Source: Glycine soja (taxonomy: Eukaryota; Streptophyta; Magnoliopsida; Fabales; Fabaceae). From it: DNA of 64,000 nt. The stretch spans positions 44,027,167 through 44,091,166 of the forward strand of contig NC_041011.1 in NCBI RefSeq assembly GCF_004193775.1, written 5' to 3'. Numbering within the stretch: the first letter of the stretch is position 1; each line of letters opens with the position of its first letter. A model generated the notes under the pieces. It saw nothing but the letters and a program-made list of their open reading frames with translations. It made no database searches and was not told the DNA's origin. The translations under genes were made by a program, and so were the position numbers. Below are positions 52,006-64,000 of the stretch, piece by piece.

Positions 52006-52971
52006 GTGATCCATCTTGTTTTTTGTTCATCCTTGGGGTTTTCTTCTAGCACAAGTTTGGAAATAAAATAAACTATTAATTGCTAACAAAAGTTTGAACA
52101 AAAATATGTCGTGACTCGTGACAATGATTGAATTAAGAAAATGTTTAGGTTTATCCTTAATTTTTTTAAAGCAAGTTAAAATTTAGCCTTGGTGACGAAA
52201 TATTTGATTTATTTGAAGACTGACATTCTGCTGCTTCTTCTTTTTCTGAGGTTGGCGTAATTGCTTACATCACAAACTAATAAATATGACTTTTATCATT
52301 TGAATATTAAACAATTATTCCATATTTGTGAAAATTATTTTCTTTTGATAATAATCGTGAAATCAACTTTTTATTCTCTTTCTTTTTTACTTTTATCTGT
52401 TAATTAAAATAAAAAATCAAATAAACAAATCAAAATGAAAGTCCAACCTTGTTTTCTTTAGCTCAGTTAAAAAAACAATTCTAATGAAAAGGTAATTCAA
52501 AAAAATTTTTTTTTTTGTTATTTTAAAAAAGTTAGCCAATAAAGTTTTTTTTCACCTCTTCTTTTTTCTCAAATTATCAAGTATTATAAAAATTATTCCA
52601 TCATCATCCCGTGTCGTTCATACAATTTTCTTAAAAAAATATTCATATAGTTTTAAAGTTACTTAAGTTTTTCCCCCCACTTATTTTAGTCTCTCTTTAT
52701 TTTTCTTTTAAAAATTGTGCAATGCACGGGTGTCACCATTAATTTTATAAATAACAGTTGCCAAAACAAAAACCAACATCTTGTAATGCTTCTTAAAAGT
52801 AATGATCTCGTCCGAATTTTCAAAGCCATTACATAACAACTTATTGGGTTTGTTGGGTACTTAATTTAACCCTCCCTTTTGTACCATGCCTAATCAATGA
52901 CCTATCTATTCTATTCTATTAATTAAACATATATGAAAAGAATAGGCTAACAAAAATACGTTTCTGCCTTT

Positions 52972-52981
52972 GACACGTGTC
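52972..52981. promoter_or_regulatory. Palindromic G-box/ABRE-like site
   Basis: GACACGTGTC reads the same on both strands and contains the ACGTG core used by bZIP and bHLH factors. About 1 kb upstream of the GST start. Function is inferred only from the motif. Confidence 0.35.
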
Positions 52982-55900
52982 CTCCTTAGTTGACAAAGTA
53001 GGAATTTACTATTAAGTGACGTACAAGACTAAAACGCGTAGCCAAATTTTTTGACTCGGAAAGGATAAACGAAAGAAGTTGGGGCAATGAAATTTGTTTT
53101 GCAGTTTCCTACCTAAAGAGAGATGGGTGTGGACGTATAGTTCGGCCTTATAAGGAGTGACGCTATAATAAGGAGTCACTAATAGCAATCACAATTCACA
53201 TGCCTACTACGTTTTTTTAATTTCTTTTAAATGTAGGGATTAGTTTTTTTTAAGTTTAAATATATTTTTTAAAATTTGATAATTATTTTTTTTGTTTCTT
53301 CAAAAATTAGTCATTCAAATTTTTAAAAAGTTATTTTTAATATATAAAAGAGTATATATAAAAGTAGGCTAGCAAAAACACCAATTTAAATATATAAAAG
53401 AATATAGTTTGTTGAAATCTTTTAATATCATGAGACCTTCTAGTATCATGTGATGAATTCCTTGTTCAAACCTATTGACAAAATATAGTAATAGATTCAA
53501 CATTTTTTGTTTTATTAATCAATCATAAACATTTTTTTAGTATAATTTATAAAATAATTATTATAGAAATAATTAATTTCTCATATATAATAATTTTAAT
53601 TAAATATAAATATAATTTGTGCACATATATTTCATTAAAATATAGTTGTAGAGGGAAAAATTATCAAGTTTATAAGTTATTTTCCTTCATTTTGAAAGAC
53701 TATATAAATATTAAAAAAAATTATAATTTGCTAGGCTTGCTAGGACATCCTAACACCATTAGACCTTCTAATACCATAGGATAATGTCCTATCCAAACAT
53801 AGAGACCAAATACAATAATAGATACATCAGTTTTAGTAGTATGGTTTTTTTTATAAGAAAGTTAATTCAAAAGTTTAAATTATGTAAAAGTTTATATATC
53901 ATTACTTAATAATTTATAAACATATTATTCATTTATTAAATTATAGTTGTAGAGGATTAAATTATTAAAGTTTATAAGTCATTTTTCATACTTTTTTTAA
54001 ATCAATAAAATGTTGGTCCAATTATATGACTTTATGATAATTGCAAAATTTGAATTAATTGATAGTCAATTTTGACTAAGAATGATTACAATTTTTGTAC
54101 TTTATTGTTATTTTTAATGAAATAATAAAGAAATTAATATATTTGCACTTATTGATTAATATAAGTGCTTTGGAGGAAAACTAATGCAAAAATTAAAAGA
54201 AAAAGCCTTTGAAATTTTTTTGGAAGAATTTGACCCCTTACTTAGTGCGCAATCCAGGTTTAGCGCAAAGAAGATTCACGAAAAATATGAATGTCTATTA
54301 GTATATGCAATGACATCAAATTACAAATTATAATAAAAGTTTGTTGATTTTTTTAAATCACTCAATTATTTTTTATTGACTGATCATTTAAAAAATCACA
54401 ACCTTAAAAAAATCATTCCAAAAGAGGTGAATATTTTTTACAAATTAAAAGTATCATTGTAATTACAATTTTTCCTAAAAATTATTCATGGATCTAATTT
54501 AACTATAATATTTTACAATAAACATTTTTTTTACTTAAACCTTCAATCAAGCATGAGAGTGTAAAATAAATTATTTATAGTTTATAAAACGAGTATTCTT
54601 TTTTCTTTTGAACTCAATTAATGAGTTTGTTAAAAAAAATTGTCGCCATCATTATATTTTTTTTTTCAAATTATAGTAATTATCACAATTTACTTTTAAC
54701 ATTTAGATATATTTATCGTACTTTTTACATTTTTGGAGACTAAATTTTGTATTTTCATATTTTAAGGACGCATTTGTTAGCCAATTAGGAAGACAAAAAG
54801 TAAAAAAAATATTATATGACAAATATGCGTATATGTTGACAATTAGATATGACTATATTGATTATTTTAATGATAAATTTGTCCCTATGTCTCATGTAGG
54901 TTATTTGAGTGATGTAAGTTAACCGAATCGCCAAATATATTTATCACACTTTTTACATTTTCAAAGACTAAATTTTATATTTTCATCTTTCACATATTTG
55001 TCAGCAAATTATATATTTAGGGAAAAAATAAATATTTAACCAATTTTTAATATACTTATCAGCAACATCATTGTTTTTGAGCACCGCTGCATGACATATT
55101 TTCTTTTCCTCGATTTACACGTACTAGTTATAATTAAGGTTATTATAGTATTAAAAATATTATTTTAATGACACTATATCTATGATAATGTTAATGTATT
55201 TAATATTTCAGCAAGTAATTTAGTTATAGTTAGTGGATCTAAAATATGTTTAGTATTATTGTTGTGAATAATATGATTATCCGTTCTATACTATTTTTAC
55301 ATCCTAATATTATTATTACTATAAAAATATAGGTATTGTTTTATTTGTGTGTCGATTTTTTTATTTAGGTATTGCATTTTTCTTATAAAAATTAATATAT
55401 TTTTTAATATCTTTTAGTATCAGCATTATATAACACATAACATAATAAAAAATAATAATATATGACGTGTATTTTTCAATTTTATGAAATTTATTTATAT
55501 TTATAATTCACTTTAATTTTTCCACCTTATAATAATTTGTAAGTTTCTTGACGCAAACATTAAAATTCTGTTTCATAATTCACACTGTAAAATTCTGTTT
55601 TTAAAATTATTTGTTTTTTTAAAAATTTAAAAATATTTTTTGTTTAAATTTTGATTATAAAAATTAAATGTTGAATACAATAATTTTTCTTGTTTCTTAA
55701 TTTATTTATTATGTTCAATTCAGTCCCTCCATTTTTAATAGGTTTAATCAGGTCTCTTATTTTTTAAGATAAGTTAAATTTGGTTTCTTTATTTGTAAAA
55801 TTTTTAATTTGATCTCCTGTTATCTAAAACTAGCAAATAATTTCTATATACCTATTATGAATGTAAATTTCCTAGGATCGATAAATTTTTTAAATTTTAT

Positions 55901-55982
55901 TAACCAAAGAAATACAACTTTACGGTATCGTTAGCTTTGCACCAAGAATTCCCATGTTGCAGAAAACGATTCACTTACTCTG

Positions 55983-56612
55983 TTAGGAAGACACCAAAAG
56001 TTTTTCTCTGAAAAACTTAAAAAAACCCACCATTTTCTCATGGTCAGGGAGGTTTTCTTTAATAACAGGAGCATTCTTGAAATTATTATACCATGAATGC
56101 AAGTGAGGGAATTTCTCATCATCCAGAATCTTCACTTCAAGAGTATCTTCTACAACCTCAAGAAATTTGACTATGGACCCAAAAAGCTATGTCCACAATG
56201 TTAAAAGTGTCTCCCCCCAAAAAAATTATTCTGATCACTTAAGCACTGATCCTCAACCACTCTGAAATGCTCCCATATATTATTATTCTCTATGGCCTTC
56301 TCTTGCTATTCACCATTTCTGCTAACAGCAAGTGACACAACTGCATCCTAAAACATTAAAACCATCATTATCGATCGTCACTCTGAACAACTAATATATA
56401 TAGGAATTCTATAACATAGAAAGTAATTAATGAGAAAACAAAGTACAGTAAGTTGGTTATAATTAATTACTTAATTAAAGGTAAATAGAACATTAAATTG
56501 TGATCATGATGGAAAAGTTAGAAAAATACGCATGGTTAAGTATTCAAAAAATAGAAAAATGATAGCTATATATTAAATTTGTACTAACATTTTTGTACAA
56601 ATTAAGGAAAAA

Positions 56613-56700
<88 letters not shown>

Positions 56701-56957
56701 AATTGGGAGAAAAATATTTTTTTTACCGTCCACATGTATGTATCATTCACAAGAAACAATTTTATTCAAGTTATGATGAAAAAAATATAGAGAACAGAAA
56801 TAATAATGTTGTAGAAAGTATTGTATAAAATTTGTTATATGATCAACAATAACATTCTAAAAATATTGTACCATGTCATCAGCATATTTAACCCAAACCG
56901 AGCCAGAGCTCTCTCATAGGAATCAGTAGGAAGCAATTGGTCGTGTGGCCATATTTA
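55983..56957 (-). pseudogene. Tau-class GST pseudogene, frameshifted and 5'-truncated
   Basis: Exon 2 (about 55983-56350) translates as [26 protein letters not shown] and a stop, closely matching the intact gene. An extra base in the A-run at 56181-56185 shifts the frame inside the stretch that reads MDIAFGSI in the intact copy. Upstream of that the frame is further damaged around 56210-56340. Of exon 1 only the last third is left (about 56872-56957, ERA.ARF..NMLM); the catalytic N-terminus is gone. A long (TA)n tract lies in the intron. Confidence 0.9.
56615..56697. repeat. (AT)n microsatellite, about 41 units
   Basis: Uninterrupted AT dinucleotides inside the intron of the GST pseudogene. 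Confidence 0.97.
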
Positions 56958-57169
56958 GTAAAATCACAATAAATTGTTATTTTTTTTATAGTTTCATGTC
57001 ATAAAAAATAACTAAATGAAACTAATTACAATTTTTTTTTACAAAATCAAAGACCTGTTTACATTTTTTTTTAATTTAAAGACCTAAATAAAAATTCTCA
57101 AAATATTCAGAAACCTCGTATTTTTTTAAAAAATAGTCAGGTGCTCCCCTTTTTGCTGTCTTTCTGATT

Positions 57170-57660
57170 TACAATATATCGAATGACGCAAGTTCCTATC
57201 CTAGCAAAATTTATGTGATAAGGATTTTTTAATGTAAGAATGAAAGAAAAAACGGCATGTATGCTTCAAATCTTTAGGAATTTTTTTTCATGGTTACCCA
57301 AAAAATTTAACTTATTAAAGGATAAATATCCAAATTCTATTGAAGTATTGTTATAATATGCTGTTAAAGGCTTACCTATTGTTATACAAATTAGCACAAC
57401 TTTTTAAAATAAGATTTTCTAATTTTCTTTTCATTATTTAGTGTAAATACAATCCGATATATACCTTTGTGGAAAAGTCTGAGTTTTTGAGTTTTGGTAT
57501 TTAACATTTCGTTAGGGTGATGAAATTTGATAAGGATCTTATGGCAAATCGATCGGTGTCGTCATTGCTTGCATCAGTAATTAATAAATATATCTATGCC
57601 TAATTGCCCACTCCTTTTCCTTCATTTAATGATATAGTTTCTTTTTAATTAGATTTTATT
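57170..57660. repeat. Diverged duplicated non-coding block B
   Basis: Partner of block A at 49050-49560, in the same orientation. It lies directly upstream of the truncated GST pseudogene, so the two blocks bracket the GST pair. Confidence 0.6.
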
Positions 57661-59084
57661 TTATTTTTCGTTTTCATTTGAAGGGGAAGATATATAGTGA
57701 AAATATTTTTCTACTCTTACCTATTATTTTTCTCTTATCTACTGAGGTTTTTTTACGTTAAATATGTGTTGGTATCTATTGTTGGTTTAGGTAACAAATT
57801 TGCCAGAACCCCCGATCCAACCCTACCAATGTATTTCCATTGTGAATACTTTATTAGGGTCAGTTTTGACGTGAGAGTAAAAATAAAGGGAAAATTCATA
57901 AATTAATCTTGAAACGTGTTTCTTGATTAACCATCTATGAATTTTTCATTGCATTTCTACCGTGCTACTAAACTGTGAATTTTTGTCTACTTTTCAAAGT
58001 ACCAAAAGGCCAAGCAAAGCCGAAAAATGACCACTACCTACTCTGAACGCGCGTGCACTGATATTCATATACTCGTATTAAATTGTGTTTTTTTCTTTAA
58101 AATAAATATACTTTCTCACTTTATTCATGCCATTCTTTCTTACTGTGGGTTTCTTCCTTTTTACTACAATTAAAAATTACCTTTTATTTTTTTTTTTAAA
58201 TAACATGATTCCTAGCATATTCAAATCTCTAAAATGAGAATTATTTCAAAACAAACATGTCAACCACAATGAAAAAAAAATAATTGTGCTACAAAGAATA
58301 ATTAATCATACATATTAATTGAAATGTTTTCGCCCAAAAAATATCCCGATTCACCCAAATATTCATTTGGCGAATACGAAAGTATCATTTTGACGGAAAG
58401 TTAATTAAATTTAAGAGAACATGATGTTTGCTTCTTACTCAGGTAGTCAGCAATGTCTACAAATCATGATGATGTTCTCACATTCTTACTGTGGGGGTTT
58501 CTTCCTTCATTTTTCCATTTTCTTTTCTCTATCTTTATTTCTTTATTTTTTTCTCATGTTTTGTAATTATAGTAAACTCTTGCAAGATTATGAACCCTCT
58601 AAAACTTATAGATATTTTTCTAATGCCATGTTAGTAAGACAATTCTAGTTTTTTTTTTATCAACATGACAGTATGCAATACAATAAATATACAAAATTGT
58701 ATTGCTGTAAGCACAAAGCAGTATAATTATTTCCGTCTTGAACAAACACAGAGCAGTTAATTAAACCACGTTATTCACTTATCCTTTGTTGTATGTGCTT
58801 CTAAAGTAAAGCAGCAGTAAAGTACATATTAAAGGGAGGAAGAGGGAGACAGGAGGAGCTGGAAACTTGTGTCCTTTGCCTTGGGACAGTGTTAACAAGT
58901 AATTCTACGTTACATGTTAACTATCAATTAAGACTGTTGCTGACTAATTCTCATGGAAATTCATTTTTTTCATCACGATATAAATGGCCATTCGGGTTTG
59001 TGTTCACGGCAAAATTGATGGAATATACATTCCTAAATTGTTATAGTATGATGCTCGCAGTGCAGAGAGCGAAACATTCTCCAA
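57661..59084. other. Intergenic region, no gene seen
   Basis: A/T-rich. It includes a duplicated phrase TTCTTACTGTGGG.GTTTCTTCCTT at about 58136 and 58485. The last part holds the TFB1 3'UTR. ORFs here are short and composition-driven. Confidence 0.5.
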
Positions 59085-62000
59085 CTAAACATAACCGTTA
59101 GGCTTCTGTCCTCTTGCATTTCTTTTCCTGATGTCAGCCTCATAGTGTAACAAGGCAGCATTCAGAGCCTGCACCAAAATGTCTTTATTTTTTAATCCTT
59201 CATAAGGTGGAATAAACATCAAGATTAAAAAGAAAAAGACAATAAGAAACAATGGCATGATGATCCGTCCACTAAATTGAACTGAACAAGAACATCAGTC
59301 AGTAGTCACAAAACACCCGTACTAGTGCCAAAAACAAGAATTGAATTGAGCATAGACAGAGTTAGTGGATAACTATAGATTGGGGGGAGGGGGAACCCAG
59401 ACATAACTGAAGCAGAAAGCCTTCTTTCTGAAAGAGGAAAAACAAAAAAAGAAAAGGGAAAATCATGAAACACTGAAACTAATGGTCAATGTTTGCTATT
59501 CTCCATTGCACATAATTTCATCAGTCACACTGTGCAGAAAGTCAGGATGGGTGATAAATGAAAAATAAAATAAGACTTAAATATACTTTTAGTCCCTAAC
59601 ATATTACTTTTTTTTGGTTTTAGTTCCAATTTAAATTTTATTCATTTTTAATCTCTGTATTTAACAAAAACACTCTGTTTAGTTCCTCATCAGGGACTAA
59701 AACAGCATTTAATTTTTGTAGGGACTGACTTAAATAATAATTTTAGGAACCAAGAGCATAATTAAGCCTATCTCATATTTCTGAGAGAGAAAAAATATTA
59801 AAAGGTGACAATATAAATTACAAAAAGAAATTAGCATCCTCAAGTGATAAAATACATGTTTATAAATTATATAATAATAATTTAGGAGCATGAAAGGTGA
59901 AAACAAGCAGTTTAAGATATGGTAATTGCAAACAGTGCACCAAGTGGGATTAGATACATGGTCTGATGCCATTTGGCTTTTCACAAACCACTTTTTCAAT
60001 ACCATTTAATGAAAGTTTAATCAGACTATCTCCCATTAGGACTCACATGACCAAACTGCGTTTAGAAGGAACCAAGTAAATATGACTAAATTTTGTTTTT
60101 AGTCCTTCAAAAAATCTTTTGTTGGTTTGGTTTTCATAAATTTTAAATAATTTAAGAGTCTCTACCACCACTTACTGGCAAAGTGGCATGAATCTAAGCA
60201 TGTCACATCTTATGCCATCTCAAAATGGTCATTAAAGTGGCATGGCTAAATGCATGTCACATTTCCACCAGGTGGCGACAGAGGTCAGAAATCATTTTCT
60301 AAAATTATAAACTTTATGAGAACCAAAACAGAAAAAAAACATTGAAGGAATAAAATCAAATTTAGCCATATTTTTAAGAACTCAAAGCACATTTAAGCCA
60401 AAACACAATAAATACCAATAAAATAAACTATAAAAGGTTTATTTCAAAGTAGTTGATTTCATTAAGTAGGAAGTGGTTTGTGTTTGTCAAATCCAATCTG
60501 AAAAAGAAACAATTCTATTAAACTTGTGAAAATGCATTAGTTTCCATAAAAGTTGTACTTTTCTTTTATTTAGGAGGCAGGATATGCAGCAATTTAGGAA
60601 GATCACACACACAAAAAATGAAGCATGGTAGTATGTTGAGCTCACCTGCTGCATAGGATGGACAACAAGGGAAACATGGTGCCGCAGGTCTGACTCAGCA
60701 GATACCTTTATGTCCTAGGAATCAACAAATAAAAATAGAAACAGTATAGTAGTTACTACTTACTACAAATAAAATTAATGCAGGTATCCACAAAATAACA
60801 GAATAAGAGCAAACACAGTGGAGTGAGGAACACTAGTAGAGGCTTTTGCTAAATGCATACCTCAAGTTTAGAATATATTTGTGATATGGAATCTTTCAGT
60901 CTTCTTGTCTGCATTTAATTGATGAGTGAAGAAAACATGAGATATAATAAAATGCAATTTGGCATGATTACTCAATGAATCACTATAAACATATCTACTG
61001 CTAGATTTCATCCTAAAACCAATTGGCATTAAGTGAAATGTTGCCCAACAAATATATAAGTTGCACCCCAAAAATTGAGACCATTGGTGATGTGGGACTT
61101 TTCATCAGCCCCTCTCCACAAATGCCTGACAGAAGAGGTGATGCCTACCAGAATAGACGATTCACAAAGATGTGATATAGGCTATTATACTATATTAGAT
61201 TTTTTAAGTGAAGTTGCCCAACTAATATACTCATCTGACGTAGACTACTTATATTAGAGTTTTTAAGTGAAGCTTAAGCCCCTGCTTAACTGCTCAGATA
61301 AGTGATTCCTTACAAGGTATCGAAGCCTTTCTTTGACCCTTTGAGCAAAATAAGTTCATAAGGTTACAGATATTAGTTTAATAGTTACTAACATCTTAAA
61401 ACAAACGGGCTTTTATTGATAAGTCACATGTTAGAGATGTAATTATTGGATACATGATGTAAAAGCCAAGTCTAATGGGATAAATGGTTTATTAACAATT
61501 ACTTAGCCTGAAACAGTTCATCAAAATGCACATAGTACATGACATAATATCAAACCCCATATCATTACCTCTTCTCATATCAAACTAAGAAATTCTTATT
61601 AAAGCCAGCACAACAGTTTATATAAAATCAAGCAGGATTTTTGACAAAACTGGTTTACTGATTGACCTATCATGCAAGCCAATAGAAACTTCTTGCAATG
61701 TAAACCATAACAATATATTATCATGAAGTGAATATGCCGCTCTTTAAAATAAAACAGCAAGAGATAGAGGGATGGGGGAAAAAAGTGTGATGAAGATCCA
61801 TGACAAAAACAAATGACATATGATGAGCTCAAGAAATAATTGCAAGCAAATCCACATCCCAGACTTATTCTAGTGGTGCAATATTAGATGGGTCATGCAT
61901 AGCAATCATCATTGAAAGATCTTGTTGAAATCACAACAGCTCAACATGTACCTTACTGACAAGGTTTTGTGTTGAAACTGGATATGAAGACCAAAAGTGC

Positions 62001-64000
62001 CTCAGCAATTCCTGACTGCACACCCAATGCTGGAAGAAATATGCATGTATGACAAAAACATAAATACAAACATTCAGAACTATCCTAAAAAGAGAAAAAA
62101 AAAAAAAAACTATTGAAAGCCAAACTAAAGCTTGAAAGTAAAAGCAAATAATCTCAACACACAAATAGATTATCCCCTTCTCTTTTTTCTGTTCTTTCCA
62201 TCCATTCTTTTTTATTTTCCTTTATCCTTCTCAAAGATCTCAGAAAAATTGGGGATGACTCACATCTAGTAGTTTCTCCTTAGTTGAATTGGGTAAAATA
62301 TCAAGGACACTCTCTTGAGAACTTTTCCCAAGATGATATTTGGTGCTTGTGATATTTTTAGTCAATCCGTTAAGGACCTGGAAAAAAATAAATGGCTTTT
62401 ATTTTCAAAAGGAGAGAATATTTGTTATTACAAAAGAAACATTGTCATAGAAAAATATCGAGCATTTAACCATATACATTTGTCAATAGTAAAAAAAAAT
62501 AGATATATATTTTTTAAATGTAGAATTATGTGATACAAATATATTACCTTAAGAGCAACATCTGGACTAAAGAGAGGATCCCTTAATCCAGTAGTTTTGA
62601 TTTTAGATATTGATGCCCTCAAAGAGTCATAGGCTTCCTCAGAACCCAAACTGCATTTCATTTGCTCCATTCCAGCTTGGGAATCATCCAATGTTTTTAC
62701 AGCATTAGCTTGTTGGGAATCAAAATAGTCACGAGGATCCTGATCAAGAAACAAATATAAAAGTCATAACACTAAATAGATATTTTATCCCAAAATACAA
62801 TTAATTATTATTTAATAAATTTTATATGGGTTTTCTATTGTATGCCCATGAGTAAATGATAAGTCAAAGATAGAAAGTTTTTATTGAAAAAAAATTATTA
62901 TATCAAAAGCACAAAAGCAGTGTTATTGGACTCGACTCGGACCGACCGGGTCAACTCATTAACCCGGGAACCAGTGCCCTGGTTCAAGCCTGTTACTCGA
63001 TCGGTTATGTATATGAACCGGTTAAAAAGGTCTAACTCGGCCGATTTTTAGCAAACTCGGTCACTCGGAGAATTCTTTAGAACCTCCCCGATGTCTGTCT
63101 GCATGCTCACTTTTTACTATGCCTCTTTTTCTTTTTCCTCTGTTGCTTGTTATACGCCTGTACCACTGCCACACACTACAATGCATATTTTTCTCTCTCC
63201 TGAGTTGTTGTACGTGTACCTCACCCTTACCTACGAGGCTATGCCTCTTTCTCTTCCCTATATTAATATTGTTACTTCACATACACACATAGTATTCATT
63301 TAAGTGCTAGAAATAAAAACAATTTACTAAAAAGCACAAGGATTGATTTGAACCCAGATAATTATTCTGTAAAGTAGTAACAAATATAATGTATATACTA
63401 TCATTTGATTATAATTATATTAATATTTTTTTATGTATAAAAGTTTATGTTATAAATTATTTAATATTTTTTTAATATAATCCGCATCAGCACCTTGACT
63501 AAGTCGATGACCGGTCCGACTCTAATAACTATACACAAAAGTTATTAATGCTTTATCTTTTATGTAATTTAAAGCCTTTATCAGGGTGTATTTAATACTT
63601 TCATACCATGTGCCCACGAGCACACATTTCATAAATCGAGTTATTAACTAAAAATATATCAGTGCTATAATAATCATTGTTCATTTAATTCCTGAGACAA
63701 AATTGGACCTTGATACAGAGTGGTGCATATGGATGATTATCTTGTGCCTGAAGATCCTCAATCGGGGTCATTTTAGAAATTCTGTTTCGTCGCTCCTCAT
63801 CTACAACCCCATCACATTCTGAATAGTGGAATGATATAAGAATTTGCTCCGTGTGAATCAAAGGGAAAAAGGACAAGAAAAAAGTCAGCCACACTAACCC
63901 TGTTTTCTCCGGGCAAGAATTTCTGCTACTGTTCTTGGGTGTTCCATCTCCATATCTACATTTATATTTTCAAATTTGACTCATCAGACCAGACCATATG
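59085..64000 (-). CDS. TFB1: TFIIH core subunit p62/TFB1, 3' part (5' end outside window)
   Basis: Eight exons join in frame: 63899-63955, 63709-63818, 62548-62739, 62264-62377, 61952-62029, 60861-60908, 60646-60714 and 59085-59168, with stop TAG at 59085-59087. The visible approx. 250 residues are the C-terminal part of the TFIIH p62 family. They include KMTPIEDLQAQ, DPRDYFDSQQANAVKTLDD, the family-typical HWVCSQELLRHFWSSYPVST, then RRLKDSISQIYSKLE and the conserved end ALNAALLHYEADIRKRNARG. p62 is a structural subunit of TFIIH, acting in RNA polymerase II initiation and nucleotide excision repair in the nucleus. The N-terminal PH and BSD domains lie beyond the right edge. The donor of exon 63709-63818 is GTCCAA, a weak GT site forced by frame. 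Introns carry a hAT-like MITE and two foldback repeats. Confidence 0.85.
59574..59770. repeat. Foldback repeat in the last TFB1 intron
   Basis: ACTTAAATATACTTTTAGTCCC on the left is mirrored by GGAACCAAGAGCATAATTAAGC on the right. Internal GGGACTAAAA and TAGTCCC words pair as well. Confidence 0.6.
60075..60400. repeat. Second foldback repeat in the last TFB1 intron
   Basis: The left arm ATATGACTAAATTTTGTTTT and TTTTAGTCCTTC mirrors the right arm near 60340-60400 (AATTTAGCCATATT, ACTCAAAGCACATTTAAGCC). Inside, AAGTGGCATG.CTAA..CATGTCACAT occurs twice (about 60180 and 60236). Confidence 0.55.
62918..63533. mobile_element. hAT-like MITE, 616 bp, in a TFB1 intron
   Basis: Flanked by a perfect 8-bp duplication CACAAAAG at 62910-62917 and 63534-63541. 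The ends are imperfect inverted repeats: CAGTGTTATTGGACTCGACT on the left (then CGGACCGACCGG) and TATAGTTATTAGAGTCGGAC read inward from the right. 8-bp duplications and CAGTG-type ends fit the hAT superfamily. The GC-rich subterminal region contains repeated ACTCGG/CCGGTT words. There is no ORF for a transposase. Confidence 0.8.

Larger units (their letters stand above)
51964..55982. other. Intergenic region between the GST gene and its broken copy
   Basis: About 4 kb, A/T-rich, with no credible ORF. The first part is the GST promoter region. It includes a perfect palindrome GACACGTGTC (G-box/ABRE-type core) at 52972-52981, about 1 kb upstream of the GST start. The stretch 53180-55900 is A/T low-complexity. 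Confidence 0.55.

Noticed and set aside
56544..56790. ORFs with long Ile-Tyr repeats on both strands
   Set aside because: Pure translation of the (AT)n microsatellite.
58421..59101. Two 70-75-codon + strand ORFs
   Set aside because: Low-complexity Phe/Ser/Leu-rich translation of T-rich DNA; the second overlaps the TFB1 3' end on the other strand.

Overview
The window is a stretch of plant nuclear DNA. Genes have many short exons separated by AT-rich introns with GT-AG or GC-AG borders, intergenic DNA is very AT-rich, and the mobile elements are of plant type (Au-like SINE, plant LINEs, Ty1/copia, hAT-like and Stowaway-like MITEs). The protein repertoire and repeat style suggest a legume, most likely soybean or a close Phaseoleae relative. 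This is an inference; no database was searched.

Layout from left to right. (1) 1-2253, + strand: 3' end of a gene for a small DnaJ-type cysteine-rich zinc-finger protein. (2) 4237-6475, - strand: a 5'-truncated LINE that keeps a 686-codon reverse transcriptase ORF. (3) 6754-17676, - strand: a complete 18-exon gene for a GBA2-type non-lysosomal glucosylceramidase (GH116). Two of its introns are GC-AG, and its introns hold a LINE tail with target duplications, an Au-like SINE and microsatellites. (4) 22298-25554, - strand: a five-exon gene for a 229-residue protein I do not recognise. (5) 27245-32600: a nest of dead elements (LINE fragment, LTR-like block, decayed copia polyprotein, RNase H-like fragment split by a hAT-like MITE). 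(6) 33142-39234, - strand: a complete RAF-like MAP3K with a PB1 domain (plant group B4 type), with a probable 5'UTR intron and uORF. (7) 42471-48570, + strand: a complete seven-exon homolog of FIRRM/C1orf112, known in Arabidopsis as FLIP, a meiotic recombination regulator. Its first intron is GC-AG and its second has a U12-like donor and branch site. (8) 51071-51963, - strand: a two-exon tau-class glutathione S-transferase. A frameshifted, truncated copy lies at 55983-56957, and diverged duplicated non-coding blocks flank the pair. (9) 59085-63955, - strand: the 3' eight exons of the TFIIH core subunit p62/TFB1, with a well-bounded hAT-like MITE in an intron.

The genes are unrelated housekeeping or signalling genes (plastid chaperone-like protein, sphingolipid breakdown, stress kinase, meiosis, detoxification, transcription and repair). 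They do not form a pathway or cluster. I found no new biological system. The most interesting signals are the unusual splice sites, the conserved protein of unknown function, the GST duplication, and the mobile elements with readable boundaries. Exon borders were set by hand from splice signals and frame continuity. Every junction in the complete genes keeps frame, and the one ambiguous case is flagged.
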